Source: Diplonema papillatum
Lineage: Eukaryota; Euglenozoa; Diplonemea; Diplonemida; Diplonemidae
Direction: 5' to 3'
Length of the DNA stretch: 64,000 nt
Assembly (NCBI GenBank): GCA_030068145.1
Contig: JAPJBO010000335.1
Span: 158,076 to 222,075, forward strand
This document shows positions 1 through 10,795 of this stretch, one piece after another (positions within the stretch are counted from its first letter, which is position 1; every line of letters begins with the position of its first letter). A model generated the notes under the pieces. That model was not told where the DNA came from and ran no database searches. It saw only the letters and a program-made list of their open reading frames with translations. The translations under genes and the position numbers were made by a program.

Positions 1-86
1 TTTGGTTGTAGCACACCGGCTCTCGGGTGTGACTCGGACACACTCTCTTTGACTCCAGCTTCTGAGGCTGGACCTCACCGTGCAGT
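1..86. repeat. Right half of a foldback (FB) repeat
   Basis: The sequence up to the motif ending GGCTGGACCTCACCGTG matches the right arms of longer foldback units at 15893-16049 and 18401-18575. Only the right arm is inside the window, so the unit is cut by the window edge. Confidence 0.6.
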
Positions 87-940
87 CAGATTCTCAAGAG
101 GTAAAGGGGGGGGTCGAATAATAACAGTTATTACGACACGCGGCTGGTTGTCTGAAACCAATGCCACTATGTGAACCTGCTACTGTCCGGCTACCCAGTT
201 TTTTTTTTTTAGTATTCGACAATTCGAATAATAACACAGGTGCTATTATTCAACCCTCCCCCCCTTTACTTGTTGTGCTGATGATGGTCCGCCTTCTGTG
301 TCCGTGGCTTAACGGACCGAAACACGGCGCAGACGAGACCAGTGCGGTGTTGAGCACATACCCATTAAGCACGTTCTTGCAATCTCCCTTTACGTGTTGC
401 GTTGGCCCCTCGCACGGGACGAGGTTCCTCCAGCCTGACACTTGCTGCCGCTGAGGGGGAGAGCCAACCCGAGGAACGTCCGCCGGCGGAACAAAAAAAT
501 AGCAGAACCACCACCCAAAGGAAGGGTAAAAAGGTCGAAAGACACCAGCCTGCACATCAACCTCGAATTGATTGTCGGCAACACAAGGAAGACTCTGCCA
601 CAAGGAATCAACCGCCACCTGGGCAGCAAGAAAAACGAAAGTCATCAGTCAGTTAGTCGTACTTCAAGCAACCGTAGTGTGGGGGGACTCCCTGCGTAGG
701 AAAACCGGCCACCCATTTCATCGGGAAAAAGTTTGTTTCGGGGGAGTCCATTTCTCAAGGGACAATCTGCAAAACCCGGGTGGAAAGAAAAAATACCTTT
801 TTGAGGTCTGCCGCGTCACCTGACTTTTGTGCGGCCGAAAGAGCTGCACTGGGGAAGGTTTCGTCAAGGCAGGGACTGGATGGATTGTGGCCTCTAAGCC
901 AGAGCCAGTCTAGAGGAATGCGTGAGGTACGCAGGGCACT
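87..940. other. Non-coding stretch with one copy of dispersed repeat P
   Basis: No supported gene. At about 296-392 there is a copy of repeat P (core CCGAAACACGGCGCAGAC, then a segment ending near AAGCACGTTCTTGCA). P also occurs near 7727, 23163, 23835, 24666, 63002 and, in triplicate, just before the start codon of gene 2. The short open frames here overlap on both strands and look random. Confidence 0.5.
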
Positions 941-1320
941 TCGGATTTATCGGGCCAATACTAGCTTCGGCGAACGGCAACTTCCGGATTTATCGGGCCA
1001 ATACTAGCTTCGGCGAACAGCAACTTCCGGATTTATCGGGCCAATAATAGCTTCGGCGAACAGCAACTTCCGGATTTATCGGGCCAATACTAGCTTCGGC
1101 GAACAGCAACTTCCGGATTTATCGGGCCAATACTAGCTTCGGCGAACAGCAACTTCCGGATTTATCGGGCCAATACTAGCTTCGGCGAACAGCAACTTCC
1201 GGATTTATCGGGCCAATACTAGCTTCGGCGAACAGCAACTTCCGGATTTATCTAGCTTCGGCGAACAGCAACTTCCGGATTTATCGGGCCAATACTAGCT
1301 TCGGCGAACGGCAATTTCCG
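941..1320. repeat. 43-bp tandem repeat, about 9 units
   Basis: A unit beginning CGGATTTATCGGGCCAATAC and ending with the GGCGAACAGCAACTT segment repeats about nine times with near-perfect identity. One unit near 1243 has lost the GGGCCAATAC part. The low divergence suggests recent amplification. Confidence 0.95.
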
Positions 1321-2194
1321 AGGTCACATCCCAGATCCCGATGGGCGCAACGTACTGAGGTGCCTTGTTGTTTCCGGCTTCATAACGCTGCGTTTCAAGA
1401 AGTTCCGCACGTCAACGTGGATCGCGGACTCCAGGTTCCGCGAGAGGAACGCGTGCCGGTGAGGTGAAAAGATGGCGTTTTCAGCACCAACAATCTTGCG
1501 GGTTGCCCTTCAATGTATTGTGCAGGCTAAAAAGACGTGGTGGCTGATCCGAATTCCCGACCTGAAACACACAGGGTAAATTCAGGGGGGGGAAAACGGT
1601 CAACCGGCACGCACAAACAAGATCTTCATGGCAGCCCGAGTTCAGTCGGTGGAGGGTTGCACATCAGCCTGAGTTTCACCCACCGGCCGATTTCTTGGTT
1701 GAATTTCCCCCCCCCCACTCAGATTTCCCCCACATGCGACCTCATACATTTCGATGAAATGGTGCCACGAAGCTGCCCGCGGGCAGAGCAAACTCCAAAC
1801 TAGCTACCTTCTTTCTGGCCTTGCCTGCCTCCCTTTCGTTCAACCATTCAATGATTCTCCCGCTTCGTTCCTTCGCGAGTTTGCAAACTCATTTTTTTTT
1901 TGACAATTTCTGGCTAATTCTCATGCACCATTGATCAGTGGCCTCTGCACAGAATTGCCGTGCAATTGTCACGGCAGAGACGTTTCAGTAGATTTTGGAC
2001 GTGGAGATGCAGAGAACGCCTCTAAACCGGAAACAAGTTCCGCAGGAAGGCGTTGACAGTCGCGCAAGCAGTGAAGAAGAGTGGACACGAATGCTGAAGG
2101 TGCGGTGCGCCGATTAACACAGAAGAGTTGTCCATCGCAAGCAAAAGTTGCTGGAGTCCACCGTGTACGACGGTAGAACTCCAGGATGTGGAGG
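1321..2194. other. Non-coding stretch, no gene recognised
   Basis: No ORF with protein-like composition. A segment near 1590-1625 (ACCGGCACGCACAAACAA) recurs near 5262 and in modified form near 16445 and 19070, so it belongs to an older dispersed repeat. Nothing else was recognised. Confidence 0.5.
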
Positions 2195-2345
2195 TGAAAG
2201 CAAAAGAAAACAGCCAGCAAAAACCATCGGTGGAAGAAGGAGGAGGAAAGTGATTGTAAGAGTAAAAAAAAAAAAACGAGAGGAAATGTTGCGGGAGCTC
2301 ACGCTGGTGGTGCTGCCGTGGTCGCAGCCGGCATGCCTTTGAAGT
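2195..2345 (+). pseudogene. Truncated 5' copy of gene 1 (copy a)
   Basis: The A/G-rich leader found before the gene 1 start codon is followed at 2286 by an ATG and the first codons of the gene 1 signal peptide (MLRELTLVVL). The frame then diverges and stops at 2341. It is the most decayed of three 5' copies lying upstream of gene 1. Confidence 0.8.
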
Positions 2346-2784
2346 GTGAACCTCACGAGACTAGACGATTTTTGGAAATCGTCAGTCGCTCTCATTGAAG
2401 ATTCATTGACCGAACACCATCCAATTTCATCAAATTAAGTAGCCTTCGCTCAATGGAAGCTGAAGTTTCCCATCAAGGTGTTAGCCGCCGCCGTAGGCAG
2501 CGCAGTCGCGAGGAAGAAGAGGGCCCGCAGCGTTACAAGGCGGCGATCCCCCGCGAGACGAGCTCACCCGCCGGCCAGAGCGCCCGCTGCAGCACCAACT
2601 CCGGTGCCGCCACTCACTGTAGCAGAGCCGCAACCTGCAGCGCGCCTCCGGAGCGACTTACGCCCGCCGTAGCAGTGCGAAGAGAAGTGAGGAGACCGGA
2701 AACTCCCCGGAGAGATGGTCCCTGCACTCTAACTCGTCTCTCTCTCTCTCTCTCAAATCTTGCGATTCAACTCCAGAAGATATG

Positions 2785-3230
2785 GCCGGCTCGCGATCTG
2801 GTCCGAAGGCTATTACGACCTGTCCCCCGACGCCACCGCGTCCGACTCGCCCGTTTGCTGCCAAGTTTGAAAGTACGAATCACAGGACGTGGAACATGAT
2901 TCGTAGGACCGTTGAGCACAAAGTTACCAAGTTTTCAAAACACCGCAACGGAGCAGGCGCCCGGCACTCGGTCAGGACTGATCCCTCACACCGAAGTGAT
3001 CACGGGTTGCCTTGTGAGCGTAGATGCGCGGGGCTGAACTCAGGCTGCATGGCAGTGCTGGTCGCCTCCGGAGACGGCATGCGGCTGTTCGGGCTGGTCA
3101 TCAACGCACGGCAGGGAACCGGCCAAGAATGAGCAAATCGCCTGAGCTAGTCTGCGCCCAACGCAACAACCTTTCGCCGCTCAGGGAAGCCTGCCCGAAA
3201 GTCACGTTTGACTCTCGTCGTCAGGGGGGG
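2785..3230 (+). pseudogene. Scrambled fragments of the gene 1 ectodomain (copy a)
   Basis: Two pieces of gene 1 exon 1 are recognisable. At 2785-2856 is the part encoding ARxLxIWSEGYYD and the following segment. At about 3055-3112 is the part encoding VLVASGDGMRLFGLVI. The second piece runs into a tail (AACGCACGGCAGGGAACCGG onward) that also ends the next copy at 3693. A (TC)n tract lies at about 2740-2756. Unrelated sequence separates the pieces, so this is debris and not an exon. Confidence 0.75.
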
Positions 3231-3365
3231 AAAGTAAAGCAACATCCACGACCAGGACGGAGAAAAACTGAAGGCGGGGGTGGGTGTGGGGGTGAAAGCA
3301 AAAGAAAGCAGCCAGTAACAACCAAGAGTAAGAGTAAAAAAAGAGAGAGAGAGAGAGAGAGGAAA

Positions 3366-3719
3366 ATGTTGCGGGAGCTCATGCTGGTGGTGCTGCTGCT
3401 GCCGGCTGCGACCGTGGGGACGATCGCGTTCATGTCGCCGAAGGGGCTGCGCGGACGACGGGACTGCCTTGACGAGCATCGGGAAGGACTTCGCGGAGCC
3501 GCAGGCGGACAACTGCGGCATGGCCGTCGACGCCACCCGCCGGCTCGCGATCTGGTCCGAAGGCTACTACGACCCGGCGAAGAAGCAGACCGTCGGCAAG
3601 ATCTGGAGGATGTCCCTCGACGCCACCGCGTTCGACTCGCCCGTGCTGGTCGCCTCCGGAGACGGCATGCGGCTCTTCGGGCTGGTCATCAACGCACGGC
3701 AGGGAACCGGCCAAGAATG
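3366..3719 (+). pseudogene. Frameshifted, truncated 5' copy of gene 1 (copy b)
   Basis: This is almost identical to gene 1 exon 1 from the start codon to the codons for LFGLVI. About eight bases are missing after the codons for KGLR, which shifts the frame; the downstream ectodomain sequence stays open in another frame from 3469. After 3692 the homology is replaced by the same tail as in copy a, ending in a stop at 3718-3720. With its leader it forms a tandem repeat unit of about 585 bp directly upstream of gene 1. It cannot encode the membrane protein. Confidence 0.9.
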
Positions 3720-3805
3720 AGCAAATCGCCTGAGCTAGTCTGTGCCCAACGCAAACAACCTTTCGCCGCGCAGGGAAAGCCTGCCCGAAAGTCATGATTC
3801 TCGTC

Positions 3806-3953
3806 GTCAGGGGGGGAAAATAAAACAACATCCACGACCAGGACGGAGAAAAACTGAAGGGCGAGGGGTGGGTGTGGGGGTGAAGGCAAAAGAAAGCAGC
3901 CAGTAAAAACCAAGAGTAAGAGTAAAAAAAAAGAGAGAGAGAGAGAGAGGAAA
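3806..3953 (+). promoter_or_regulatory. Conserved 5' leader/promoter block of gene 1
   Basis: The block immediately upstream of the gene 1 ATG contains a GGGTGTGGGGGTGAA stretch, a CAGCCAGTAA segment and a poly-A/(GA)n tract ending GGAAAATG. It is conserved at 3224-3365 (copy b) and, less well, at 2187-2285 (copy a). In a trans-splicing organism it should also hold the SL acceptor AG. Conservation could simply reflect recent duplication, so regulatory function is an inference. Confidence 0.5.
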
Positions 3954-6900
3954 ATGTTGCGGGAGCTCACGCTGGTGGTGCTGCTGCTGCCGGCTGCGAC
4001 CGTGGGGACGATCGCGTTCATGTCGCCGAAGGGGCTGCGCACGGTGGAGGACGACGGGACTGCCTTGACGAGCATCGGGAAGGACTTCGCGGAGCCGCAG
4101 GAGGACAACTGCGGCATGGCCGTCGACGCCACCCGCCGGCTCGCGATCTGGTCCGAAGGCTACTACGACCCGGCGAAGAAGCAGACCGTCGGCAAGATCT
4201 GGAGGATGTCCCTCGACGCCACCGCGTCCGACTCGCCCGTGCTGGTCGCCTCCGGAGACGGCATGCGGCTCTTCGGGTTGGTCATCGACGCGGCGACCGA
4301 ATCCGTGTACGTCAGTCGCTACTTTTCCAGCAAAGGCGGGTACTACATTTACAAGGTGGACGCGTACTCGACGGCCGCCGGCGAAACGATATCGGACTCG
4401 ACGCACAAGTGGGCCTCCTTCAAAGGCGGCCAGGAAGGCGGCGGGATGGTCATCTCGGGCGGGTTCCTGTACCTGCCGACGGCCCAGGACGGGGCACCGA
4501 AGACGAAGCTGCTGTACCGCATCGAGCTCGTGGCGACGTCGCCGAAGGTGGACACGATCGAGACGCTCGACGGTGCCATGATGCCCGACGACTTCGTCGG
4601 GTCCATCACCGCACACGACACTGACGGCGTCCTCCTCATCAGTATGCCTCCCACACTCCTCGCACTAGAGTCGCAAGTGTGATGGACCTTTCTTCGGAGG
4701 GGCTCACGCACTCAAAGATCGACTTATACGCACTAGAGTCGCAGTCACACACATCAGGACGAGGGTCTTGAGTTTTTAGTACTAACAATCCCGCGGGTTG
4801 CCCTTCAATGCATTGTGCATGCTAAAAACTCAAAAAAAAAAATAGGCAGCGTGTTTTGGTGGTTGATCAGAATTTCCTTACTGAGCCGGTCCATCCCCTC
4901 TTGATAGACCGTGATAGACCGTGGTGGACCGCGATTCACTGTGATAAACAGCGGGCGCAGGCTCTTCGATGCAGTTTCAAGAGATTGGGACGGACCGGCT
5001 CACTTGCCTGAATATACAAAATACTCGAGGGGCTGCCTTGTGCTTACTTCGAAGGAGGCTAGAGGGGGAGAAACAATACAACTACAAAATGGGTCTTTTT
5101 TGTTGAACGCTTACGCCCGCCACTAAACCCAGATTCACCTGTGTTTCGTGTGGGCTACAGCACATTTACCTCCTTTGATCTTTTGCAGCTGGCAGCCTCC
5201 TCAAGTATTTCCTACAAAGCAGGTGCTTATACAAAAAAATAAATACAAGTGGGAAAACGATCACCCGGCACGCACAAACAAAACGAAGCGCCTGTCTTTT
5301 CTCAAGCGAACTTCAACTTCAAAAAATACCTACGGTGACCCGGAGACCCTAAAATCCTGGAATCTCAGCAAGAAAAACAAACAAGAAAATTGTCGGAAAC
5401 ACGAAGAAGAAGAAGAAGAAAAAGAAAAAGGCCGCTCCGGATCCAGGAACGTGACGGTCAACCACAGCTTGCAAGGCTTGAGTCGGAGGCAGCACCCCGT
5501 CCGCTCTGCCCTGTGGCTGACGTCTCGACGAGCTTATGTTCAGCGCAAGCGCCAAGCCCCAAGGTGCGCCACGCCTTGATGCTTTAGTTCGGGAAATCGG
5601 TAGCCACTTGACCCGTAGGCCCGTGGCTCTGCAGTACCGCCGAACACGTGAAGCTTGGCTCCCGTGTAGCAGGCTTTCCCTGGTACCCGGAAACCAGGGG
5701 GTTATGCACTGCAGCGGTTGGGTGAGGTAACTCACCCAAAAAAAATCGAAAATCGGGTGGGAGGTTGGGTTGATTTACACTACCTCGGATTGGGTTGGGC
5801 AGGAGTTTGGTGTCTGTAATCTTGGGTTGGGCAGAGGATTTGGGTGCCTGTATGGGAATTATTTCTCCTATGGCTGTGCTACTGAGGTCCTGCCTTAGCC
5901 CGGACATCAGATTCTAGGCACCATGTACCATACCGTCTCCCAGGGGGCGGTGCCCCCTGGACCCCCCATAAACTATCTACAAGATTTCGAATTTTCGCCA
6001 GAGGCCTGTAACCAGGCATCAGTTTCCTGTTACAGGTTCCGAAAAAGACAGAATCTGAAAATCCATGTACCGTACCGTCTCCCGGGGGGCGGTGCCCCCC
6101 GGACCCCCCCTGCACTAAGACTCACCAGAGAAAATGGGCTTGGTGTCTAGTCTGAAGGAGAAAATGGGCTGCATAAGGTCCTGCCGGAAACACGAAAAAA
6201 AAAAAAAAAAAAAAAAAAACACAACAGGCACCAGCGACGAGGGCAACTATCCTGGGGTGGTGTATGAGTACAACGCCGCGACGGACACGGTGACGAACCT
6301 GTACGACGGCATCGTGCCGGAGTTCGTCACGTCGCGCCCGCGCAACCCGAACGCGGGCGCGTCGCTTCCAAGCATCGCGGCAATCACGTCGAGCCCCGGG
6401 CAGCTCATCCTCGGCTCCGGCACCGGGATCGAAGTGGTCACCCTCGGGAAGAAGTCCGCCAGCATCTTCACCAGCACGCAGGCCGACCTCGGCCCGTTCG
6501 TCTACTTCGCCGGCGTACCCCCCACGGACTCCCCTGGCGGTCCCACGGACGCGCCCATCCCCTCCACCGACGTGCCCGCGACCACCGGACCCCAAGGTGC
6601 CGGGCCGGTGACCCAGCCCCCTGCCACAGGAGCCCCGGACACCCTGGCGCCTGGCGCTCCTCCGGTCCCGCCACCGGTGACGCCGCCTGTTGTCAAGACG
6701 CCAGCTCCCGCTACCTTCCAGCCGCTGCCGCCCAACGGCAAGCCGCCGCCGGCGGCGGCGGATCCGGAGGAGAAGGACGACGGCGATAGCGGGCTCGTGA
6801 CCATTTTGATCATCTGCTTGACGCTTGTTGCGCTCTGCGTCGCCGGGGCTGGCGCGTTTGTGTACATGCAGCGGTCGAAGGACCAGCGGGCGGCGCAGGC

Positions 6901-8969
6901 GGCGATGTCGCGGAAGGACGACCAAATCACCGCTCTCCTGCAGGAGCAGCGTCGGCAGAACCAGGCGAGCCAGGAGGCGATGGAGAGGGCCATCGAGATG
7001 CAGGCAACGAAGGAGGCGGCGCCGCTGCCCCCGCAGCAGGTCGACTCGCCCCGAAGGGTCTCTTTAGCGGAGATCCCATCGCCAGGACACATGGTATCGG
7101 GGGATCATGTCCTCAATGAGTCAGGATCGCCCATGGCGTCTCCGAGAGCATCGCCCCGTGGGCTGGCGCCGAGCGAGCTGAACATGAGCATTCCTAACTT
7201 CAGCGTAACGGGGAGCATGTCCGGGAGTCCGGGGCTCGACCGGACGAACATGAGCGACTATCCCCTCGTCTTCTGGCCCGGGCTGCAGTCCGCGCAGGCG
7301 GCGCAGATGGCCACCAACTCGGGCCGCGTGACGCAGGACCACAGCAACTCGCCCCTCTACCAGCGCATCGTCGCCATGTACGAGACCCACAACCCCGGAA
7401 AAATGCACACCGTCGACGCACTCGTCAACAAGTACGCTCCCCTCCCGTTTTACACTTTTTTTCGAAGAAGACTTGATGCTAGCATCAAACATGAATGAGA
7501 GGCGGTGCCTGCCTAAACATAAACTAAGATTTTCTCCCAAAGGACCCAATGATGAGCATCGGTCTGCGTTCACGAGAGCGAAACCCGAAACGAGGTGCAC
7601 ACAACACCGCGGTGAATAAGAAGAAGGAAGACTGGTTCCTCAAGGGTTCATACCCTACCTGCGATGTCTTACACTAAAGAGGAGTAGTGCGGCCAACGAA
7701 AACTCTAGTTTTCCGTTGACAGATTCCGTGTCCGTGGCTTGAAGGACCGAAGCACGGCGCAGATAGCACACGATCGGTTTCCAAGCACCATCCAAATACC
7801 AACTATCAGGTACGGCGGTGTGTTGCCTCAGCACTTCCGTATCACCACCACTCCAAGCACCATCCAAATACCAACTATCAGGTACGGCGAAGACGCGCTT
7901 CTCAAGACGCTGGTCGACAAATACGGCCCGGAACCCACGGACGGCTCCGCACTTCGCACGCACTTCGACAGCTCGTATGCTTCCCTTCCCTGGCTACTTC
8001 TATTCACCCTACGCCGCATCCACCCACCTCACACCCGAAGCACCTCCTTAAGCGCGTCAGAGGACCTTGCTATCCGGGGCTCACGACGTGAGTGAGAAAT
8101 CACGACACACACGGTAGTGTCCAACCCTCTGAAGCTGGAGGTTAAAAAAACGGGGCTTGCACGTTTGCTTTTCGGGTGTGCAATTGCGCGCGGTGTGGGT
8201 GTACTATTCCACCTGCTTTTCGGGTGTGGCTGGGGCAACCGCATCCTCTGTCTGTATCTCCAGCTTCCGAGGCCGTGCGCGACCACAACTCCTTTTTGTC
8301 GAACGTTACCCGGAGACTCTCAAAACTTGGAGTTTCACGCGAACCTTCAAAGAATTGCTTGTCGGAGATGCTCGAGATGGCAACACCAGCTGCGAAATTG
8401 TGAAATGTGCAAGTTTGCGGTGGTCTGCACTGTACATACGCTTATTCACACGTTTACTCACTTCATTTGATGTTTAACATGCAGGGTCAAAACCTGTGTC
8501 TTTTTGGTAAACGCTGCCGCGGGGCCGACAGAGCCCAAGAAAAACATTTGGATTATTTTTTTTTGCTCAACTTCATCAAAAAATACCGCAGCATTTGTTC
8601 CAAATTTATTTTTTTCAAAAACCCAATTTTTTTTCCAGAAAAAATGGGTGGCCATTTTTTTTGGGGTCTAAATCCCTCATACCAAAAATACACAAGGTTT
8701 TGACCCTGCATGTTAAGCAGACGGAACAAAGCCTCTCACGCGCGCTTGGTGCTAGCATCAAGTCGTCTACGCCCGGCGATGCACCTATATTTACCTCCTC
8801 TCGTTCCTCAAAGCCAGAGCCAATTCCGACGATCCTCCCCGCCTGTGCGTACGCGGACATCAAATGCACCTTGCACAGATCTCGCTCTGTTCACCTGTCG
8901 CCGATGGGATCACCGGCAGGCAGTCCCATGGGGAGCCCAAGAGGAGATTTCCCGCAGCTGGTGCAGTAG
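3954..8969 (+). CDS. Gene 1: receptor-like type I membrane protein, 4 exons
   Basis: Predicted exons are 3954-4641, 6228-7431, 7882-7974 and 8879-8969. All introns are GT-AG, splice phases agree, and the joined frame encodes 691 residues. Order of parts: hydrophobic signal peptide (about residues 1-20); ectodomain to about 325 with repeated short strands such as GMAVDATRRLAIWSE and FGLVIDAATESVYVSRY, which look like a beta-propeller of NHL/YWTD type; Pro/Thr-rich stalk (about 326-415); one membrane span (about 419-443, LVTILIICLTLVALCV); basic stop-transfer; a Ser/Pro-rich tail with DYPLVFWPGL and RIVAMYETHNPGK; and the KYGPEP motif near 644-649. Gene 2 has the same order, which supports the exon calls. 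Ligand and function are unknown; receptor or adhesin is inference. GC-rich exons contrast with AT-rich introns. Confidence 0.85.
4881..5003. repeat. F3 inverted-repeat element (in gene 1 intron 1)
   Basis: It starts GAGCCGGTCCATCCC and ends GGGACGGACCGGCTCAC, so the ends are inverted repeats. The interior has GATAGACCGTG motifs. Related copies lie at 18044-18228 and 60657-60783, with degenerate ones near 18790-18955 and 9890-9932. Confidence 0.7.
5018..5236 (+). mobile_element. T element, MITE-like, copy 1
   Basis: It begins AAATACTCGAGGGGCTGCC, and GGCAGCCTCCTCAAGTATTT at 5191-5210 is its imperfect inverted repeat. About 25 further bases (CTACAAAGCAGGTGC...) are also shared by other copies. 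Full copies are at 10589-10795, 11388-11605 and 13796-14010, with a fragment at 28282-28320. There is no ORF. All copies share the interior TTTGATCTTTTGCAG, which resembles a 3' splice site. Confidence 0.8.
7432..7881 (+). other. Gene 1 intron 2 with a duplicated 3' splice site
   Basis: The donor AA|GTACGC splits the codon for Lys. Two acceptors, each preceded by CCAAATACCAACTATCAG, lie 72 bp apart with exon starts at 7810 and 7882. Both keep the frame; the upstream one would add 24 residues. The downstream site gives the junction that matches gene 2. The intron also holds the palindrome repeat at 7473-7488 and a P repeat near 7727. Confidence 0.75.
7473..7488. repeat. 16-bp perfect palindrome in a dispersed repeat
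   Basis: TTGATGCTAGCATCAA is its own reverse complement. It lies in a dispersed repeat of about 100 bp (a TACACTTT... segment before, a GAGGC...GCCTAAACAT segment after). Further copies are at 13198-13213 (perfect) and 58589-58602 (12-bp core). Confidence 0.85.
7975..8878 (+). other. Gene 1 intron 3 (904 bp)
   Basis: The donor is GTATGC and the acceptor is TTGCACAG; phase 2 is kept. It contains a foldback repeat of the FB family (about 8107-8282) and an A/T-rich stretch near 8540-8700 flanked by inverted copies of a CAGGGTCAAAACCTTGTG-like segment (8482 and 8694). Confidence 0.75.
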
Positions 8970-9936
8970 ACGCGAAGTGCGCAACGACTCACCGCATCTC
9001 AGCAACGCGCATCCACTGCGTCAAGTAGAAGCAGGATGAATTCCCCTGCACTACAGGCCCCACGGCAGAGAATATCCCGAATCCATCGCTGATGAAGCCT
9101 CGCTGTGTCTAGTAGAAGCAGTCGTTCCACTGCACCGTGGGATTCGCCGAAGTAGGAAGTAGAAGCCAGGATGCTTTCCACTGCACTACGGGTGGTGGCA
9201 GAGAGAATCCCGAATCCATTGCTGATGAAGCCTCACTGTGTCAAGTAGAAGCAGTCGTTCCACTGCACCGTAGGATTCGCCGAAGTAGGAAGTAGAAGCC
9301 AGGATGCTTTCCACTGCACTACGGGTGGTGGCAGAGAGAATTCCGAATTGTCAAGATAGATTCACACCGTGTCAACAGCCATTCCACGGTACCACGTGGT
9401 ATCGCCGAAGCACCGCGACAGAGCAACAGTGCGCCAAGGAAAAGCGGGCTGCTTTCCGACTGCACTACGGGTGGTGACAGAGCCCGATCCGTCGCTGATA
9501 GAGACTCTGTGTCGAGCAGAAGCAGGACGCGTGGGGAGTGGCGCCGCTGCACACAGCACTTGGTGGCGCACTTTGCTTACCGCAGCACCAGGCAGTACTT
9601 CCCGTTTCTGTTCTCTGGTATCCACGGTTGGTCGATTGTACTGCCGTGTTGCTACCACTGGATGGTTGATGGCTGCACGCCTCTTGAGCCAGGGCCTGGT
9701 CTGGGGTCACTCAGGAATATCGGATTTTGTTTATTGGCGCGACGGAAGGTCTTCGCTGGATATATCAGCCCAACCCACGAATTCCCTTCACAACCGATAC
9801 TGTACGGCCGGCCCATCGCCTCCCGATAAGACACTTTACGCAGCTCCGTCCATTCTGCATGAGCCACTCAAGGGACTACCCACAACGGCGCACAATTCGA
9901 TGGAGCTCCGGGGGATAGGGTGGACCGGCTCATACA
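8970..9936. repeat. Roughly 133-bp tandem repeat, about 3-4 units, then unassigned DNA
   Basis: From about 9040 to 9500 a unit containing GCAGAGAGAATCCCGAATCC, GAAGCCTCACTGTGT and GATTCGCCGAAGTAGGAAGT recurs (9063, 9194, 9330, and a degraded unit near 9475). The remaining DNA to 9936 shows no supported gene; the end of an F3-like repeat lies near 9890-9932. Confidence 0.8.
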
Positions 9937-10464
9937 GGGCTTACGCTCCACGTGTGGAACGTGTGGATTTCCACACGTTGATTCTTTTTGGATTTTGTTC
10001 CCCCACGTGTGGATCCACAGGTACCACATGTGGATTTTGATTTATTGCAGGGGAGCCTAGGGCCACGAGCGGTCAAGGCCGCACAGCCAGGTGTCGCCAA
10101 GTCCAGTAGCGACGCTATTTCTTTTGCTGTCGCACATGAGGGGCAAGGTTTTTTTGTTTAATAGTACATCTGTACTGACGGGAACATTTCCGGAACAACG
10201 GTTGCACATGAAAGAGAAAACGAAGCCAACGAAAAAGTGCTAGCACAGGAATACCCCCCCCAGAGAGGTTTATACCCTGTACACGCGAAGAACAAGAAAC
10301 TTTTACCTTATCATTTTCATCACCTTTGGTCAGTTGATGCTGATCGTCCGTTGCTTCGTTTATCAGTGCAAGCCCCAACTCCGGAAATGTTCCCCCTCGA
10401 ACCTTAAGCGCCCACACGTGGACCACACGTATTTTCTCTGAGACCGAAAACGGAGCGTAAGCCC
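9937..10464. mobile_element. Short TIR element, 528 bp
   Basis: The ends are a perfect 13-bp inverted repeat: GGGCTTACGCTCC at 9937 and GGAGCGTAAGCCC ending at 10464. Just inside both ends are clusters of CCACGTGTGG/CACACGTGG palindromes. There is no coding capacity. No clear target duplication is visible, so this could be a relic or a sequence with chance termini. Confidence 0.55.
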
Positions 10465-10588
10465 CGGGCTCGTTACCCGACGGTTAAGTTCAGAAGGGTC
10501 TGATACACAGCAAACGAAGCGAACGTCGTTTTATTCGGAGCATTAGCAGCAGCAAAAGAAAGAGCTGAAAAAAGTGAAAAGGGAGAAG
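10465..10588. other. Spacer without recognised feature
   Basis: A-rich spacer between the short TIR element and a T element; nothing recognised. Confidence 0.4.
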
Positions 10589-10795
10589 AAATACTCGAGG
10601 GGCTGCCTTGTGCTTTCTTCGAAGGAGGCTAGAGGGGGGAGAAACGATACAGCTACAAAGTGGGTCGTTTTTGTTGAACGCTTACGGCCGCCACTGAACC
10701 CGGATTCACCTTTGTTCCGTGTGGGCTGCTCCTTTTTGATCTTTTGCAGCTGGCAGCCTCCTCAAGTATTTCCTACAAAGCAGGTGCTCATACAA
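10589..10795 (+). mobile_element. T element, copy 2
   Basis: It has the same AAATACTCGAGGGGCTGCC start and GGCAGCCTCCTCAAGTATTT inverted end as copy 1. It is followed by an A-rich run to about 10828. Confidence 0.8.

Larger units (their letters stand above)
4642..6227 (+). other. Gene 1 intron 1 (1.59 kb)
   Basis: The donor is GTATGCC, as at the end of gene 2 exon 2, and the acceptor is ACAACAG. The intron contains an F3 inverted-repeat element (4881-5003), a T element (5018-5236), a GAAGAA-rich run near 5405 and a direct repeat with core GGGGCGGTGCCCCC at about 5924-5966 and 6064-6104. A run of about 25 A sits just before the acceptor where a polypyrimidine tract would be expected. Confidence 0.8.

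Noticed and set aside
5018..5236. T element as a tRNA-derived SINE
   Set aside because: No A and B box pair could be seen, and the ends are inverted repeats, which fits a MITE-like element better.
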